NCBI RefSeq assembly: GCF_018390595.1
Contig: NZ_JAHBAV010000022.1
Span: 1-50,367, forward strand
Direction: 5' to 3'
Length of the DNA: 50,367 nucleotides
From: Dietzia massiliensis
GTDB lineage: Bacteria > Actinomycetota > Actinomycetes > Mycobacteriales > Mycobacteriaceae
The translations under genes and the position numbers were made by a program. Below are positions 32,808 through 42,057 of the stretch, one piece after another. The notes beneath the pieces are model-generated. The model had not been told where the DNA came from. It searched no databases and was given only the letters and a program-made list of their open reading frames with translations. How positions within the stretch are numbered: the stretch's first letter is position 1; the number at the start of each line of letters is the position of its first letter.

Positions 32808-34399
32808 CGAGCCCGACCCCGACCCTCGCCGATCTCGCGCCCGCGCTCGCGGACGCCTTCCGCCGACACGACTACACGGTCGAGGGCCTCGAGCGCAGGC
32901 TCCGGCCGGAGGCGGTCGCGGCGCTGGGCAGGTCGGACGCCGCGACGGTGCGCCGATACGCGTGCTCGGCAGGTCCGGCCGGGCTGCTGGTGCGCCTGTT
33001 CGCGCTGGGTGATCCGCTGCCGACGTCCGCGGTGACGGACGCGCTCCCCGGCGTCGAGCCGCGCGCAGGCGTGGACGCCGGCCTGTGGGAGCCGGCCGAC
33101 GGCGGTGCGGCACTGCGCGCGGTGGTCGACCTGCGCCCGGTGGACACCGGCCACGGGACGCGGTGGGTGTTCGCGGATCCCGACGGGTCGATGGTGCGGA
33201 CCGTCACCCGGCCGGACCACGTGCTGGGGGTCGGCCAGGCGACGCTCTCGCTGCTGCGGGTCACGCCCACCTCGCCGACCGGGTCGGTTCTGGACGTGGG
33301 CACCGGGTGCGGCATCCAGATGGTCCACGCGTTGGACACCGCCGGATCCGCCACCGGGACCGACATCACCCCGCGGTGCCTCGAACTGGCCGCCGCGACG
33401 CTGGCGATCAACGACCTGCGGGCCGAGCTACTGCGGGGCTCGTGGTTCGAGCCGGTGGCGGGCCGTCGATTCGACCGGATCGTCGCCAATCCCCCGTTCG
33501 TGGTGGGGCCGCCGGAGACCGGGCATTCGTACCGCGAGTCAGGCCTGGCGCTCGATGGTGCGAGTCGGACGGTGGTGTCCGGCGCCGCCGACCATCTGGC
33601 GGACGGCGGGACGGCCGTCATGTTGGCGTCCTGGGTGGAGCGCGAGGACACCGATTGGCGGAGCCGGGTGGCCTCGTGGGTGCCGTCCGAGGGCGTGGAC
33701 GCCTGGATCCTCCGCCGGGACGTCTCCGAGCCGGGACTGTATGTGTGGACGTGGCTCACGGACGAGGGCATGGATCCGCGGGACGAGTCCACGTGGCGGG
33801 CGACGGACCGCTGGCTGGACCACTTCGAGGCCGAGGACGTCGCCGGGGTCGGGTTCGGCTACGTGTATCTCCGCCGCGTCGAGGGACCGTCGTCGGTGTT
33901 GTGCGAGGACCTCACCCATCCGTTCGGCGAAGGCCTCGGGGACGAGGCGGAGGCGTATTTCGCGCGCACCGCGTGGCTGCGCGCGGCCGCCGGGCGCCAC
34001 GGCGGGCAGGACCGCGCTCTGGACGCGACCGTGTTCACGGTCTCGCCCGACGTCCACCTGCACGTCTCGGAATCCCTCGCACCGACCGACCCGGAGGGGG
34101 CGGGCGCGCCGGGCGCGTCGACCGTGGTGGTGGAGCGCGTGACCGGCGCCCGCTGGCGCCACGAGATCGACCCTCTCACCGCGGCGGTGCTGAAGGGCGC
34201 CCGGACGGGCGCGCTTCCGTTGGAGGACCTGGTGGTGCTCGCCGCGGCCGGCGCCGGTGAGGATCCGGACGAACTGGCCGCACCCGTCCGACGGGTGATC
34301 GCGGACCTGTTCGTGCACGGGTTCGTGGTGCCGGTCGGTGTGCCGGGCCTCCTGCCGCCGGGGGCCGTCGCCGCCGCGCCCGGGGGGCCGCGCGGGTGA
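32804..34399 (+). CDS. Class I SAM-dependent methyltransferase (HemK/RlmG-like)
   Basis: A 531-aa protein. Residues 1-145 form an N-terminal helical/winged region ([18 protein letters not shown]). The methyltransferase core includes motif [12 protein letters not shown] (about 164-174), [14 protein letters not shown] and the [12 protein letters not shown] motif IV (about 226), the NPPF type used to methylate amide or base nitrogens. The C-terminal 200 residues are a family-specific domain ([15 protein letters not shown]). The target is unknown; rRNA or a protein glutamine is likely. The GTG at 32804 overlaps the DUF3099 stop. The frame is open for about 480 codons upstream, which is not coding. 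Confidence 0.82.
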   Translation: MTSPTPTLADLAPALADAFRRHDYTVEGLERRLRPEAVAALGRSDAATVRRYACSAGPAGLLVRLFALGDPLPTSAVTDALPGVEPRAGVDAGLWEPADGGAALRAVVDLRPVDTGHGTRWVFADPDGSMVRTVTRPDHVLGVGQATLSLLRVTPTSPTGSVLDVGTGCGIQMVHALDTAGSATGTDITPRCLELAAATLAINDLRAELLRGSWFEPVAGRRFDRIVANPPFVVGPPETGHSYRESGLALDGASRTVVSGAADHLADGGTAVMLASWVEREDTDWRSRVASWVPSEGVDAWILRRDVSEPGLYVWTWLTDEGMDPRDESTWRATDRWLDHFEAEDVAGVGFGYVYLRRVEGPSSVLCEDLTHPFGEGLGDEAEAYFARTAWLRAAAGRHGGQDRALDATVFTVSPDVHLHVSESLAPTDPEGAGAPGASTVVVERVTGARWRHEIDPLTAAVLKGARTGALPLEDLVVLAAAGAGEDPDELAAPVRRVIADLFVHGFVVPVGVPGLLPPGAVAAAPGGPRG

Positions 34400-34833
34400 G
34401 GGCGGTCATCTCGCGCGTCACCGAGGCGTCGGTGACCGTCGACGGAGAGCTCGTCGGGTCATTGTCGGCGCCCGGCCTCCTGGTATTGCTGGGGGTCTCG
34501 AACGACGACGACGAGGCGGACGTCGCGACGATGGTCCGCAAGATCTCGGAACTCCGGATCCTGCGGGAGGAGCGCAGCGTCGCGGAGGTGGGCGCCCCGG
34601 TGTTGGTCGTCAGTCAGTTCACGCTGATGGGCTCGACCGCCAAGGGCAGGCGACCGTCGTGGGCGAGGGCGGCTCCCGGGGACAGGGCCGAGCCCGTGGT
34701 CCGGGCGGTGGTGGCCGGTCTGCGTGAGCGGGGACTCGAGGTGTCCACGGGCGTGTTCGGCGCGATGATGCAGGTCCACTCCGTCAACGACGGCCCGTTC
34801 ACGGTGTTGGTGGAGACGCCGGGCTCGGCCTGA
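34396..34833 (+). CDS. dtd: D-aminoacyl-tRNA deacylase
   Basis: A 145-aa enzyme that removes D-amino acids (and glycine from tRNA-Ala) from mischarged tRNA. It begins with [18 protein letters not shown] and contains the catalytic SQFTLMG (about 74-80) and [10 protein letters not shown] (about 133-142, with the invariant Gly-Pro). The GTG overlaps the methyltransferase stop (GTGA), so DUF3099, methyltransferase and dtd form one coupled unit. Confidence 0.93.
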   Translation: MRAVISRVTEASVTVDGELVGSLSAPGLLVLLGVSNDDDEADVATMVRKISELRILREERSVAEVGAPVLVVSQFTLMGSTAKGRRPSWARAAPGDRAEPVVRAVVAGLRERGLEVSTGVFGAMMQVHSVNDGPFTVLVETPGSA

Positions 34834-34876
34834 GCCGCCGACGCGGCAGGGTGACGGCCTTTACGGCACGGTCCGT

Positions 34877-34893
34877 GACCGAAATCATCGGTC
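34877..34893. promoter_or_regulatory. Palindrome GACCGA-N5-TCGGTC upstream of the sigB promoter
   Basis: A perfect 6+5+6 inverted repeat ending 2 bp before the ECF-type -35. The position suits an operator for activation or repression of sigB. Confidence 0.45.
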
Positions 34894-34895
34894 GG

Positions 34896-34922
34896 GGAAC
34901 ATTGCCGTCACCCCCGTCGTTG
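34896..34922 (+). promoter_or_regulatory. ECF (SigE/SigH-type) promoter of sigB
   Basis: GGAAC (34896-34900) and CGTTG (34918-34922), spacer 17 bp, match the GGAAC-N16-18-GTTG pattern recognised by stress ECF sigma factors SigE/SigH. Mycobacterial sigB is known to be driven from such a promoter. The start would be near 34930, leaving a leader of about 87 nt. Confidence 0.65.
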
Positions 34923-35016
34923 TAGGTGTACGTGACCGTGACCCGGGCACGCGCCTGATCCGTCCACCAGCAACCGAACGCCGGCCTCGTCACAAGGCCA
35001 GGCAGGAGGAGGAGAC

Positions 35017-35985
35017 ATGACGTCAGCCATCACCCGATCGGACCGTCGGACGGAGGCGGATCCGGAAGGCCAGAGCCCGAGCGCTGACCTGGTCCGTGTC
35101 TACCTCAACGGGATCGGCAAGACGGCTCTGCTGAACGCCGAGGACGAGGTGGAGCTGTCCAAGCGGATCGAGGCCGGTCTCTATGCCAAGCACCTGTTGG
35201 AGACCAAGAAGCGTCTCGGCCCGGTGAAGAAGGCGGATCTCAAGACGATCGTCGCCGAGGGCGAGGCCGCCCGCGCCCACCTCCTCGAGGCCAACCTGCG
35301 TCTGGTGGTCTCGCTGGCCAAGCGCTACACGGGCCGGGGGATGCCGCTGCTGGATCTCATCCAGGAGGGCAACCTGGGCCTGATCCGTGCGATGGAGAAG
35401 TTCGACTACGCCAAGGGCTTCAAGTTCTCGACCTACGCCACGTGGTGGATCCGCCAGGCCATCACGCGCGGCATGGCCGACCAGTCGCGCACGATCCGTC
35501 TCCCGGTCCACCTGGTCGAGCAGGTCAACAAGCTCGCGCGCATCAAGCGTGAGCTGCACCAGCAGCTGGGCCGCGAGGCCACACTCGAGGAACTGGCCGA
35601 GGAGTCGGGGATCCCCGCTCACAAGATCGAGGAGCTCCTCGACCACTCGCGCGACCCGGTGAGCCTGGACATGCCGGTCGGCGCGGACGAGGAGGCCCCG
35701 CTCGGCGATTTCATCGAGGACGCCGAGGCCACCAGCGCCGAGAACACGGTGGTGTCCAACGTCATGCACTCGGACGTGCGCGCCGTGCTGGCCACTCTCG
35801 AGGAGCGTGAGCAGCAGGTCATCACCCTGCGGTTCGGGCTCGACGACGGGCAGCCCCGCACCCTCGACCAGATCGGCAAGCGCTTCGGCCTGTCCCGTGA
35901 GCGCGTCCGCCAGATCGAGCGTGAGGTCATGGCCAAGCTCCGTGAGGGCCGTCGCGCCGACAAGCTGCGGTCCTACGCGGTCTGA
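35017..35985 (+). CDS. sigB: Principal-like stress sigma factor SigB
   Basis: A 322-aa group 2 sigma-70 factor. It lacks the long N-terminal extension of SigA and keeps regions 1.2 ([22 protein letters not shown] in part), 2 ([33 protein letters not shown]), 3 ([11 protein letters not shown]) and 4 ([30 protein letters not shown]). The ATG follows AGGAGGAGGAG. In mycobacteria SigB serves stress and stationary-phase genes and sits next to ideR; here the PatA-like and AcuC-like genes intervene. An ECF-type promoter precedes it. Confidence 0.95.
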   Translation: MTSAITRSDRRTEADPEGQSPSADLVRVYLNGIGKTALLNAEDEVELSKRIEAGLYAKHLLETKKRLGPVKKADLKTIVAEGEAARAHLLEANLRLVVSLAKRYTGRGMPLLDLIQEGNLGLIRAMEKFDYAKGFKFSTYATWWIRQAITRGMADQSRTIRLPVHLVEQVNKLARIKRELHQQLGREATLEELAEESGIPAHKIEELLDHSRDPVSLDMPVGADEEAPLGDFIEDAEATSAENTVVSNVMHSDVRAVLATLEEREQQVITLRFGLDDGQPRTLDQIGKRFGLSRERVRQIEREVMAKLREGRRADKLRSYAV

Positions 35986-36010
35986 TCCTCCCCGACCCCG
36001 GTCACACTCC

Positions 36011-36041
36011 GGCGGCCCCGCCCACGAAGGGCGGGGCCGCC
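36011..36041 (+). terminator. Terminator after sigB
   Basis: A perfect 13-bp stem (36011-36023 with 36029-36041) with an ACGAA loop, followed by GCTCGTCTGTGC. The trailing sequence is nearly the same as after the sigA terminator. Confidence 0.8.
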
Positions 36042-36080
36042 GCTCGTCTGTGCCGGTGCCCGCGTGGTCGTCGCCGCGGC

Positions 36081-36107
36081 CACCGGGCACCGGGCACCGG
36101 GCACCGG
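36081..36107. repeat. (CACCGGG)3.9 microsatellite
   Basis: Three perfect 7-bp units and a fourth lacking one base, between the sigB terminator and the stop of the reverse-strand PatA-like gene. Non-coding. Confidence 0.8.
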
Positions 36108-36109
36108 CG

Positions 36110-38878
36110 TCAGCGGAGCCTGCGGGGCCCCTCGTTCCCGCTGAAGCGGGGCGGCGGACCGAGCCGCACAGTGGCGTAGAGCACGGAGAGCCCGTCGGGT
36201 GCGGCCAGTCCGGGGTCGATCGCCAGGCGGCGCAGTTCGGGGACGTCCTCCACCAGACATGACACCCGCCCCATGAGTTCCACAAGTGCGTCGCGGTCGA
36301 CCGGCGCGTCCCCCGCGTAGCCGTCGAGGATCGGCGCCGCCCGCGGTCTGCCGAGGAGCGCCGACGCCTCGGAGGGGGAGATGGGCAGTGTGCTGAACGC
36401 CCGGTCGGCGAGCAGGTCGGAGAGCATCCCGGACAGTCCGAACGAGATCAACGAGCCGAAGATCGGGTGGTCCGCGACGCGGATGGTCACCGCGACGCCC
36501 TTCGTGGCCATCTTCTGCACGTGCAGCGACCGCGACCCGGTCGTGGACTGGAGCAGCGCGAAGGCGTGCCGCACCGCCGCGGAGTCGGCGAGGTCGAGGC
36601 GGACCCCCGACTGGTCGCTGCGGGTGCGCCACCGGTCACTCATCGCCTTGACCGCTACCGGGTAGCCCAGCTCGTCGGCCGCCATCACGGCCTGATCGAC
36701 GTCGGTAACGACGCGGTAGTCGACGATGTCGATCCCGTAGCACTCGAGCAGGGCCCGGACCTGGCCCTGCGTGAGCTCGAACGACTCGGTCCCGGCGTGG
36801 AGCTGGGACAGCGAGTCCACGAGCTCGCGGGCCCGAGCGCGGTCGATATCGGAGTATTCGGCGGGCTCCTCGGCCGGCCGGTCGAGCCACTCGGCGTACC
36901 GCCGGGCCCGCACGAGCGCCGACACCGCGCGTTCCGGGTAGGGGTAGGACGGGATCGAACCGCGGGCCGCCACGCCCGACTCGTCCGTCACGGTCAACCC
37001 CTCGGGCAGGCCCTCGCCGGCGAGGAACGTACTCACCACCGGCTTGGCGCTCTCCGCCGCCGCCGCGCGGATCGCCTCGGCATAGGAGTCCGGATCCGTG
37101 GCGACCGGCGGGACGAACACCGTGAGAACCGAGTCGACCTCGTCACGCGCGAGCGCGTCCGCGATGGCCTCACGGAACTGCTCCGGCGACGCCCCGGCAC
37201 CCAGGTCCACGGCGTGGGAGACGGTGAACCCCTGCTGACGGGCGGAGTCCCCGCCGAGCCTGCCGACGGCCGACGAGTTGCCCACGATCCCCAGGCGGCC
37301 GCCGGTGGGCAGCGGCTGGTAGGCGAGCAGGGTTGCGGTGTCGAACATGTCGGTGATGGAGTCCACCTGGATGAGGCCGGAGTCGCGGAACAGTCCCCCG
37401 ATCGCGTTGGCGGTGAGGCCCTCCACGCCGGACTCGAGGTCGTCGACGGCCCGACGCACGACCACGACAGGCTTGTTGCGGGCCACGCGCCGCGCGATCC
37501 GCGAGAACTTGCGGGCGTTACCGAAGCTCTCCAGGTAGAGCAGGACCACCTCGGTCGAGGTGTCCGTGTCCCAGTACTGCAGCAGGTCGTTACCGGACAC
37601 GTCCGCGCGGTTACCGGCGGAGACGAACGTCGACAGCCCGAGCCCGCGCCGCGCCGCGGCGGCGAGGATCGCGATGCCGAGCGCACCGGACTGGCAGAAG
37701 AATCCGGCCCGGCCCGGGCCGGGGACGACCTCGGCCAGCGTGGCGTTGAGCTTGACGTCGGCGGAGGTGTTGATCACACCGAGCGCGTTGGGGCCGACGA
37801 CGCGCATCCCGTGCGCCCTGGCCTCGCTGACCAGTCGTCGCTCCGAGACGACTCCCGCGCTCCCCACGTCGGAGAACCCGGCGGAGATGACGACGAGCGT
37901 CGACACCCCCTTGGACAGGCAGTCGTCGAGGACCTCCGACATCGAGGCGGCGGGCACGGCGACGACGGCGAGGTCGACGGGATCCGGGATGTGCCGGACG
38001 CTCGCGTACGCGCGGACCGACTGCACCGAGGTGGCGTCCGAGTTGACGGGGTAGACGGGGCCGGCGAACCCGTTGCCGATGAGGTTGCGCATGACGGTGT
38101 GGCCGATCTTGCCCACCTGGTCGGACGCGCCGATCACGGCGACCGATCCCGGGTTCAGCACCCGCGCCAGGCTCCGGGCCTCCGCCGCGGCCTCCCGCGA
38201 GTTCCGGACGTTCGTCAGCGCCTCGGTGGGATCGATGGCGAACTCGAGGTGCAGCGTGGAGCCGTCGAAGGACCGTGAGATCTCGTACCCGGCTCGGCGG
38301 AACACCTGGATCATCGACCGGTTCTCGGAGAGGACCTCAGCCTCGAAGTGGTCGATCCCGCACTCGGCCGCCGCGCCGGCCAGGTGCTCGAGGAAGATCG
38401 AGCCCAGCCCCCGGCCCTGGTGCTGATCGGAGATCGTGAAGGCGACCTCCGCGAACGTGGAGTCCGGCAGCCGTTCGTAGATCGCCATCCCGATGATCTC
38501 CGCGCCCAACTCGGCGACGAACGCCATCCGGTCGCGGTAGTCGACGTGGGTCATCCGCCGTAGTTCCCGATCGCTCAGGACGTCCCGGGATCCGAAGTAG
38601 CGCAGGTAACGGGTGCGTTCGGACAGGCTGGTGTGGAAGCGGGCGATCTTCTCGGCGTCGTTGGGCAGGATCGGGCGGATCCGCACCGCCCGGCCGTCCG
38701 AGCCGAGGACGTCCGCGGCCCACTCGTGCGGGTAGCCCTCGGGGTACTCGTCGACCGAGGTGTCGGTCGAGGCGTGCTCGGGCGGATCGACCGCGGGGGG
38801 CGGATCGCCCGGACGCCCGCCGGGTTCCGGGGTCTCGGTCGCGGTGGGGCCGGTCGCGGGGTCGCCGGGGTGCGCCAT
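36110..38878 (-). CDS. PatA-like protein: GNAT acetyltransferase fused to an acyl-CoA synthetase (NDP-forming)-like module
   Basis: A 922-aa multidomain protein. Order: a Pro/Glu-rich N-terminus (1-55), a GNAT domain (about 60-225, acetyl-CoA loop DQHQGRGLGS), a CoA-binding domain (about 235-360, PGSVAVIGASDQVGKIG), a succinyl-CoA-ligase-like flavodoxin part (about 370-680, GPNALGVIN, FFCQSGALG) and an ATP-grasp domain (about 690-920, YPVAVKAMSDR). This GNAT-first order is that of Streptomyces lividans PatA, which acetylates lysines such as that of acetyl-CoA synthetase. The intact ATP-grasp also allows acyl-CoA synthetase activity. The ATG at 38878 follows GGAGG; a TTG at 38890 precedes that site. 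Next upstream is an AcuC-type deacetylase. Confidence 0.82.
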   Translation of the reverse strand: MAHPGDPATGPTATETPEPGGRPGDPPPAVDPPEHASTDTSVDEYPEGYPHEWAADVLGSDGRAVRIRPILPNDAEKIARFHTSLSERTRYLRYFGSRDVLSDRELRRMTHVDYRDRMAFVAELGAEIIGMAIYERLPDSTFAEVAFTISDQHQGRGLGSIFLEHLAGAAAECGIDHFEAEVLSENRSMIQVFRRAGYEISRSFDGSTLHLEFAIDPTEALTNVRNSREAAAEARSLARVLNPGSVAVIGASDQVGKIGHTVMRNLIGNGFAGPVYPVNSDATSVQSVRAYASVRHIPDPVDLAVVAVPAASMSEVLDDCLSKGVSTLVVISAGFSDVGSAGVVSERRLVSEARAHGMRVVGPNALGVINTSADVKLNATLAEVVPGPGRAGFFCQSGALGIAILAAAARRGLGLSTFVSAGNRADVSGNDLLQYWDTDTSTEVVLLYLESFGNARKFSRIARRVARNKPVVVVRRAVDDLESGVEGLTANAIGGLFRDSGLIQVDSITDMFDTATLLAYQPLPTGGRLGIVGNSSAVGRLGGDSARQQGFTVSHAVDLGAGASPEQFREAIADALARDEVDSVLTVFVPPVATDPDSYAEAIRAAAAESAKPVVSTFLAGEGLPEGLTVTDESGVAARGSIPSYPYPERAVSALVRARRYAEWLDRPAEEPAEYSDIDRARARELVDSLSQLHAGTESFELTQGQVRALLECYGIDIVDYRVVTDVDQAVMAADELGYPVAVKAMSDRWRTRSDQSGVRLDLADSAAVRHAFALLQSTTGSRSLHVQKMATKGVAVTIRVADHPIFGSLISFGLSGMLSDLLADRAFSTLPISPSEASALLGRPRAAPILDGYAGDAPVDRDALVELMGRVSCLVEDVPELRRLAIDPGLAAPDGLSVLYATVRLGPPPRFSGNEGPRRLR

Positions 38879-38924
38879 GGGGTCCTCCAATGCGAGGTCG
38901 TGCCGGACGGGGCTCGAGAAGCGG

Positions 38925-40157
38925 TCAGTCCCGGGGGTCGTCGGGATCGAGCCCCAGCAGGGGGTAGACCGTGCGACGGGTGTCGAGGATCGACTGGTCC
39001 AGCCGGGCCAGCGAGCGGTCCATCTCGACCCCGCGGTCGGCGCCCGCCGGCTCCCACGGTGCGAACGTCGGCATCTCGCCGTCGCCCATCACCTTCGGGA
39101 CCCGATCGGGAACGGTGAGCCGACCGGCGGCGGACCGCCACCCCTCCGGGATCGCCGTGCCCGGGTCGACCGGCGCCCCGAGAACCGCCGCGATGAGGTG
39201 GGTCCACGAGCGCGGGACCACCCGCACCAGCTCGTAGCCACCGCCGCCGACCGCGATGAGGCGCCCCTCGCAGAGCTCGTCGGCCAGGGCGATGACGTCA
39301 AGGTATGAACGCCGGTGTCCGTCGACGGTCAACGACAGATCGGCGAGGGGGTCCTCGCGGTGCGAGTCGCACCCCGCCTGCAGGACGATGATCTGCGGTT
39401 CGAACGCGCGCAGGACGCCCGGGACCACGGCGTGGAAACCGCGGAGCCAGAGGTCGTCGGTGACCGCGGGCAGGAACGCGAGGTTGACGGCCGTGCCCTC
39501 CGCGCGGCCCACGCCGGCCTCGGACGCCCAGCCCGTCGACGGCCAGAGGGTCGCGGGGTGCTGGTGCAGTGAGACCGTGAGGACGCGGGGATCCTCGTAG
39601 AACGCGGTCTGGACGCCGTCGCCGTGGTGGACGTCGATGTCGACGTAGGCGATGCGGTCGAAACCGTTGTCCAGCAGCCAGCTGATCGCCACGGCCGCGT
39701 CGTTGTACACGCAGAATCCGGCGGCGGCCGCGGGCATCGCGTGATGCATCCCGCCGGCGACGGAGACCGCGCGCGTCGCGGCCCCGCTGGCCACCGCGCG
39801 GGCGGCCGTCAGCGTGCCGCCGGCGACCGCCGCGCTGGCCTCGTGCATCGCCGGGAACGTCGGGTTGTCGGCCGTGCCCAGACCGTGGCTCATCCCGACG
39901 TGCTCCCCCGGCGACAGGTCGCCGGCCGCCTTCACGGCGTCGATGTAGCGCGAGGTGTGCACCCGCAGCAGCTCGTCGTCACCGGCCGTGCCGGGATCGA
40001 GCAACTCCACCCCCTGCAGCACGCCGAGTTCGGTGGCCAGCGACATGGTCAGGTCGAGGCGCCTCGGACTCATGGGGTGATCGGCGGAGTGTCGGTACTC
40101 GAGCAGCGACGGGCTCCACACCACCTTCGCCTCGACGCCGTCCGCGATCCCGGCCAT
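38925..40157 (-). CDS. acuC: AcuC-like histone-deacetylase-family protein deacetylase
   Basis: A 410-aa zinc-dependent arginase/deacetylase-fold enzyme. The catalytic His pair GGMHHA (about 136-140), YVDIDVHHGDG with zinc ligands Asp175 and His177, and a second zinc Asp in QAGCDSHREDPL (about 262) are present, as is the GGGGYEL loop with the late transition-state Tyr. AcuC removes acetyl groups from lysine, classically reactivating acetyl-CoA synthetase. It sits 46 bp upstream of the PatA-like acetyltransferase gene in the same direction, so writer and eraser are probably made together. The ATG at 40157 has GAGAGGG 8 nt upstream. Confidence 0.87.
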   Translation of the reverse strand: MAGIADGVEAKVVWSPSLLEYRHSADHPMSPRRLDLTMSLATELGVLQGVELLDPGTAGDDELLRVHTSRYIDAVKAAGDLSPGEHVGMSHGLGTADNPTFPAMHEASAAVAGGTLTAARAVASGAATRAVSVAGGMHHAMPAAAAGFCVYNDAAVAISWLLDNGFDRIAYVDIDVHHGDGVQTAFYEDPRVLTVSLHQHPATLWPSTGWASEAGVGRAEGTAVNLAFLPAVTDDLWLRGFHAVVPGVLRAFEPQIIVLQAGCDSHREDPLADLSLTVDGHRRSYLDVIALADELCEGRLIAVGGGGYELVRVVPRSWTHLIAAVLGAPVDPGTAIPEGWRSAAGRLTVPDRVPKVMGDGEMPTFAPWEPAGADRGVEMDRSLARLDQSILDTRRTVYPLLGLDPDDPRD

Positions 40158-40302
40158 GGCCACCGCCCTCTCGTCGGACCGGGTCTCTCCCGGCCCGCGC
40201 ACCCCGCCAGATCCGTGGGGTACATCACCTCAACAATCTACGCGGCGACGACGGGGGCGGCCGATGAACGTCGGCTCCCCACCCCGGTCGGTGGCCCGAC
40301 GG

Positions 40303-40345
40303 TAGTCTCGGTGTGAGAACCCGGTCGGTGTCGTCACCCACCGGG
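40303..40345 (+). promoter_or_regulatory. ideR promoter -10 and leader hairpin
   Basis: TAGTCT (40303-40308) is a TANNNT -10 predicting a start near 40316. An 11-bp stem with one mismatch (40320-40330 with 40335-40345, loop TCGT) would form at the very 5' end of the roughly 65-nt leader. The sequence CCGGTCGGTG occurs twice (40284-40293 and 40321-40330). Confidence 0.4.
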
Positions 40346-40380
40346 ATGTCGATTCGAATCCAGACGTGGAGGACTGCAGC

Positions 40381-41070
40381 GTGAAGGACCTGGTGGACAC
40401 CACCGAGATGTACCTCCGCACCATCTACGAACTCGAGGAGGAGGGCGTGATCCCGCTGCGGGCGCGGATCGCGGAGCGCCTCGAGCAGAGCGGCCCGACC
40501 GTGAGCCAGACGGTGGCCCGGATGGAGCGCGACGGGCTGGTGCTCGTCGCACCCGACCGGCACCTCCAGCTCACCGCCACCGGGCGCGAGCTCGCGGTGG
40601 ACGTGATGCGCAAGCACCGCCTGGCCGAGCGGCTCCTGGTGGACGTGATCGGGCTCGAGCTCGAGAAGGTCCACGCCGAGGCGTGCCGGTGGGAGCACGT
40701 GATGAGCGACGACGTCGAACGGCGTCTCATCGAGGTGCTCGACGACCCCCGGACGTCGCCCTACGGCAATCCGATCCCCGGTCTGGACCGCATCGGCTAC
40801 GCCGAGTCGACGCTCGACCATGGCGACCACGTCCGGCTCTCCGCGCTGCCCACCGACACACCGCACACCGTGCGCATCCGGGCGATCGGCGAGAACGTGC
40901 AGATCGACACGGACCTGATCTCCGAGTTCCGCGCCGCCGGCGTGGAGCCGCTCAAGACCGTCACCGCGACCCGCCGCGGGCACCTCGTCGAACTCGACTC
41001 GGGGGACGGCCGCACCGTCGAACTCGACGGCGACCACGCCCACGCCATCCAGGTCGAGATCCTGTCGTGA
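40381..41070 (+). CDS. ideR: Iron-dependent repressor, DtxR/IdeR family
   Basis: A 229-aa Fe(II)-dependent repressor of iron uptake. The HTH covers about residues 26-50. From the GTG at 40381 every metal ligand falls at the DtxR number: Met10, Cys102, Glu105 and His106 in the primary site and His79, Glu83 and His98 in the ancillary site. This fixes the start, which also has GGAGG 8 nt upstream; the GTG at 40366 precedes that site. An SH3-like C-terminal domain is present. It overlaps galE by 4 bp. No typical IdeR operator was seen in the window. Confidence 0.96.
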   Translation: MKDLVDTTEMYLRTIYELEEEGVIPLRARIAERLEQSGPTVSQTVARMERDGLVLVAPDRHLQLTATGRELAVDVMRKHRLAERLLVDVIGLELEKVHAEACRWEHVMSDDVERRLIEVLDDPRTSPYGNPIPGLDRIGYAESTLDHGDHVRLSALPTDTPHTVRIRAIGENVQIDTDLISEFRAAGVEPLKTVTATRRGHLVELDSGDGRTVELDGDHAHAIQVEILS

Positions 41071-42047
41071 AACTCCTCGTCACCGGCGGGGCCGGGTACG
41101 TCGGCGGAGTGTGCGCCACCGTCCTCATCGAGCGCGGGCACGAGGTGGTGATCCTCGACGACCTCTCCACCGGTAACCGGGACGGCGTCCCCGAGGGGGC
41201 GACCTTCCTCGAGGGTGACGTCGCCGCCCGCGCGGGCGAGGTCCTCGACCCGTCCTTCGACGGCGTGCTGCACTTCGCCGCGCGCTCGCTCGTCGGCGAG
41301 TCCGTCGAGAAGCCCGAGGAGTACTGGCAGGGCAACGTGGTCACGTCGCTGGCCCTGTTGGACGCCATGCGGGCGGCCGGTGTCGGGAACCTCGTGTTCT
41401 CCTCCACCGCGGCCACCTACGGCGAGCCCGAGCAGGTGCCCATCACCGAGGACATGCCCACCCGGCCGACCAACACCTACGGGGCGACCAAGCTGGCGAT
41501 CGACCACGCCATCACCTCGTACGCGGTCGCGCACGGACTCGCCGCGACCAGCCTGCGCTACTTCAACGTCGCCGGCGCCTACCACGGCGCGGGTGAGAAC
41601 CGGGTCGTGGAGACCCACCTCATCCCGCTGGTGCTCCAGGTCGCCCTGGGTCACCGGGACCACATCAAGGTCTTCGGCGACGACTGGCCCACCCCCGACG
41701 GCACCTGCATCCGCGACTACATCCACGTCGCGGACCTCGCGGACGCCCACCTGCTGGCCCTGGAGTCCAACGCCCCGGGGGTCCACCGTGTGCTCAATCT
41801 CGGCAGCGGCGAGGGATTCTCCGTCCGCGAGGTGATCGACGTGTGCCGCGAGGTCACCGGGCACCCGATCCCGGACGTCGTCGCCCCCCGGCGCGCCGGC
41901 GACCCCGCGGTCCTCGTGGCCTCGAGCGCCCGGGCGATCGCCGAGCTCGGTTGGAACCCCACCCGGACGGACCTGCGCACGGTGGTCGAGGACGCCTGGG
42001 CGTTCACCGGGGCGCTCGGCGACCGCGCCCACTCGGCCCCCCGCTGA
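41067..42047 (+). CDS. galE: UDP-glucose 4-epimerase
   Basis: A 326-aa extended short-chain dehydrogenase that interconverts UDP-glucose and UDP-galactose, needed for arabinogalactan in this order. Cofactor loop GGAGYVG (7-13), [13 protein letters not shown], the FSSTAATYG catalytic Ser/Thr and YGATK (Tyr/Lys catalytic pair, about 146-150), then RYFNVAGA and [10 protein letters not shown] are present. The GTG at 41067 overlaps the ideR stop as GTGA; the dtxR-galE pair is also found in corynebacteria. Confidence 0.93.
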   Translation: MKLLVTGGAGYVGGVCATVLIERGHEVVILDDLSTGNRDGVPEGATFLEGDVAARAGEVLDPSFDGVLHFAARSLVGESVEKPEEYWQGNVVTSLALLDAMRAAGVGNLVFSSTAATYGEPEQVPITEDMPTRPTNTYGATKLAIDHAITSYAVAHGLAATSLRYFNVAGAYHGAGENRVVETHLIPLVLQVALGHRDHIKVFGDDWPTPDGTCIRDYIHVADLADAHLLALESNAPGVHRVLNLGSGEGFSVREVIDVCREVTGHPIPDVVAPRRAGDPAVLVASSARAIAELGWNPTRTDLRTVVEDAWAFTGALGDRAHSAPR

Positions 42048-42057
42048 CGGGCACGGT

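Noticed and set aside
40202..40380. IdeR/DtxR operator upstream of ideR
   Set aside because: No sequence close to the TTAGGTTAGGCTAACCTAA consensus is present, so autoregulation by a typical iron box cannot be claimed.
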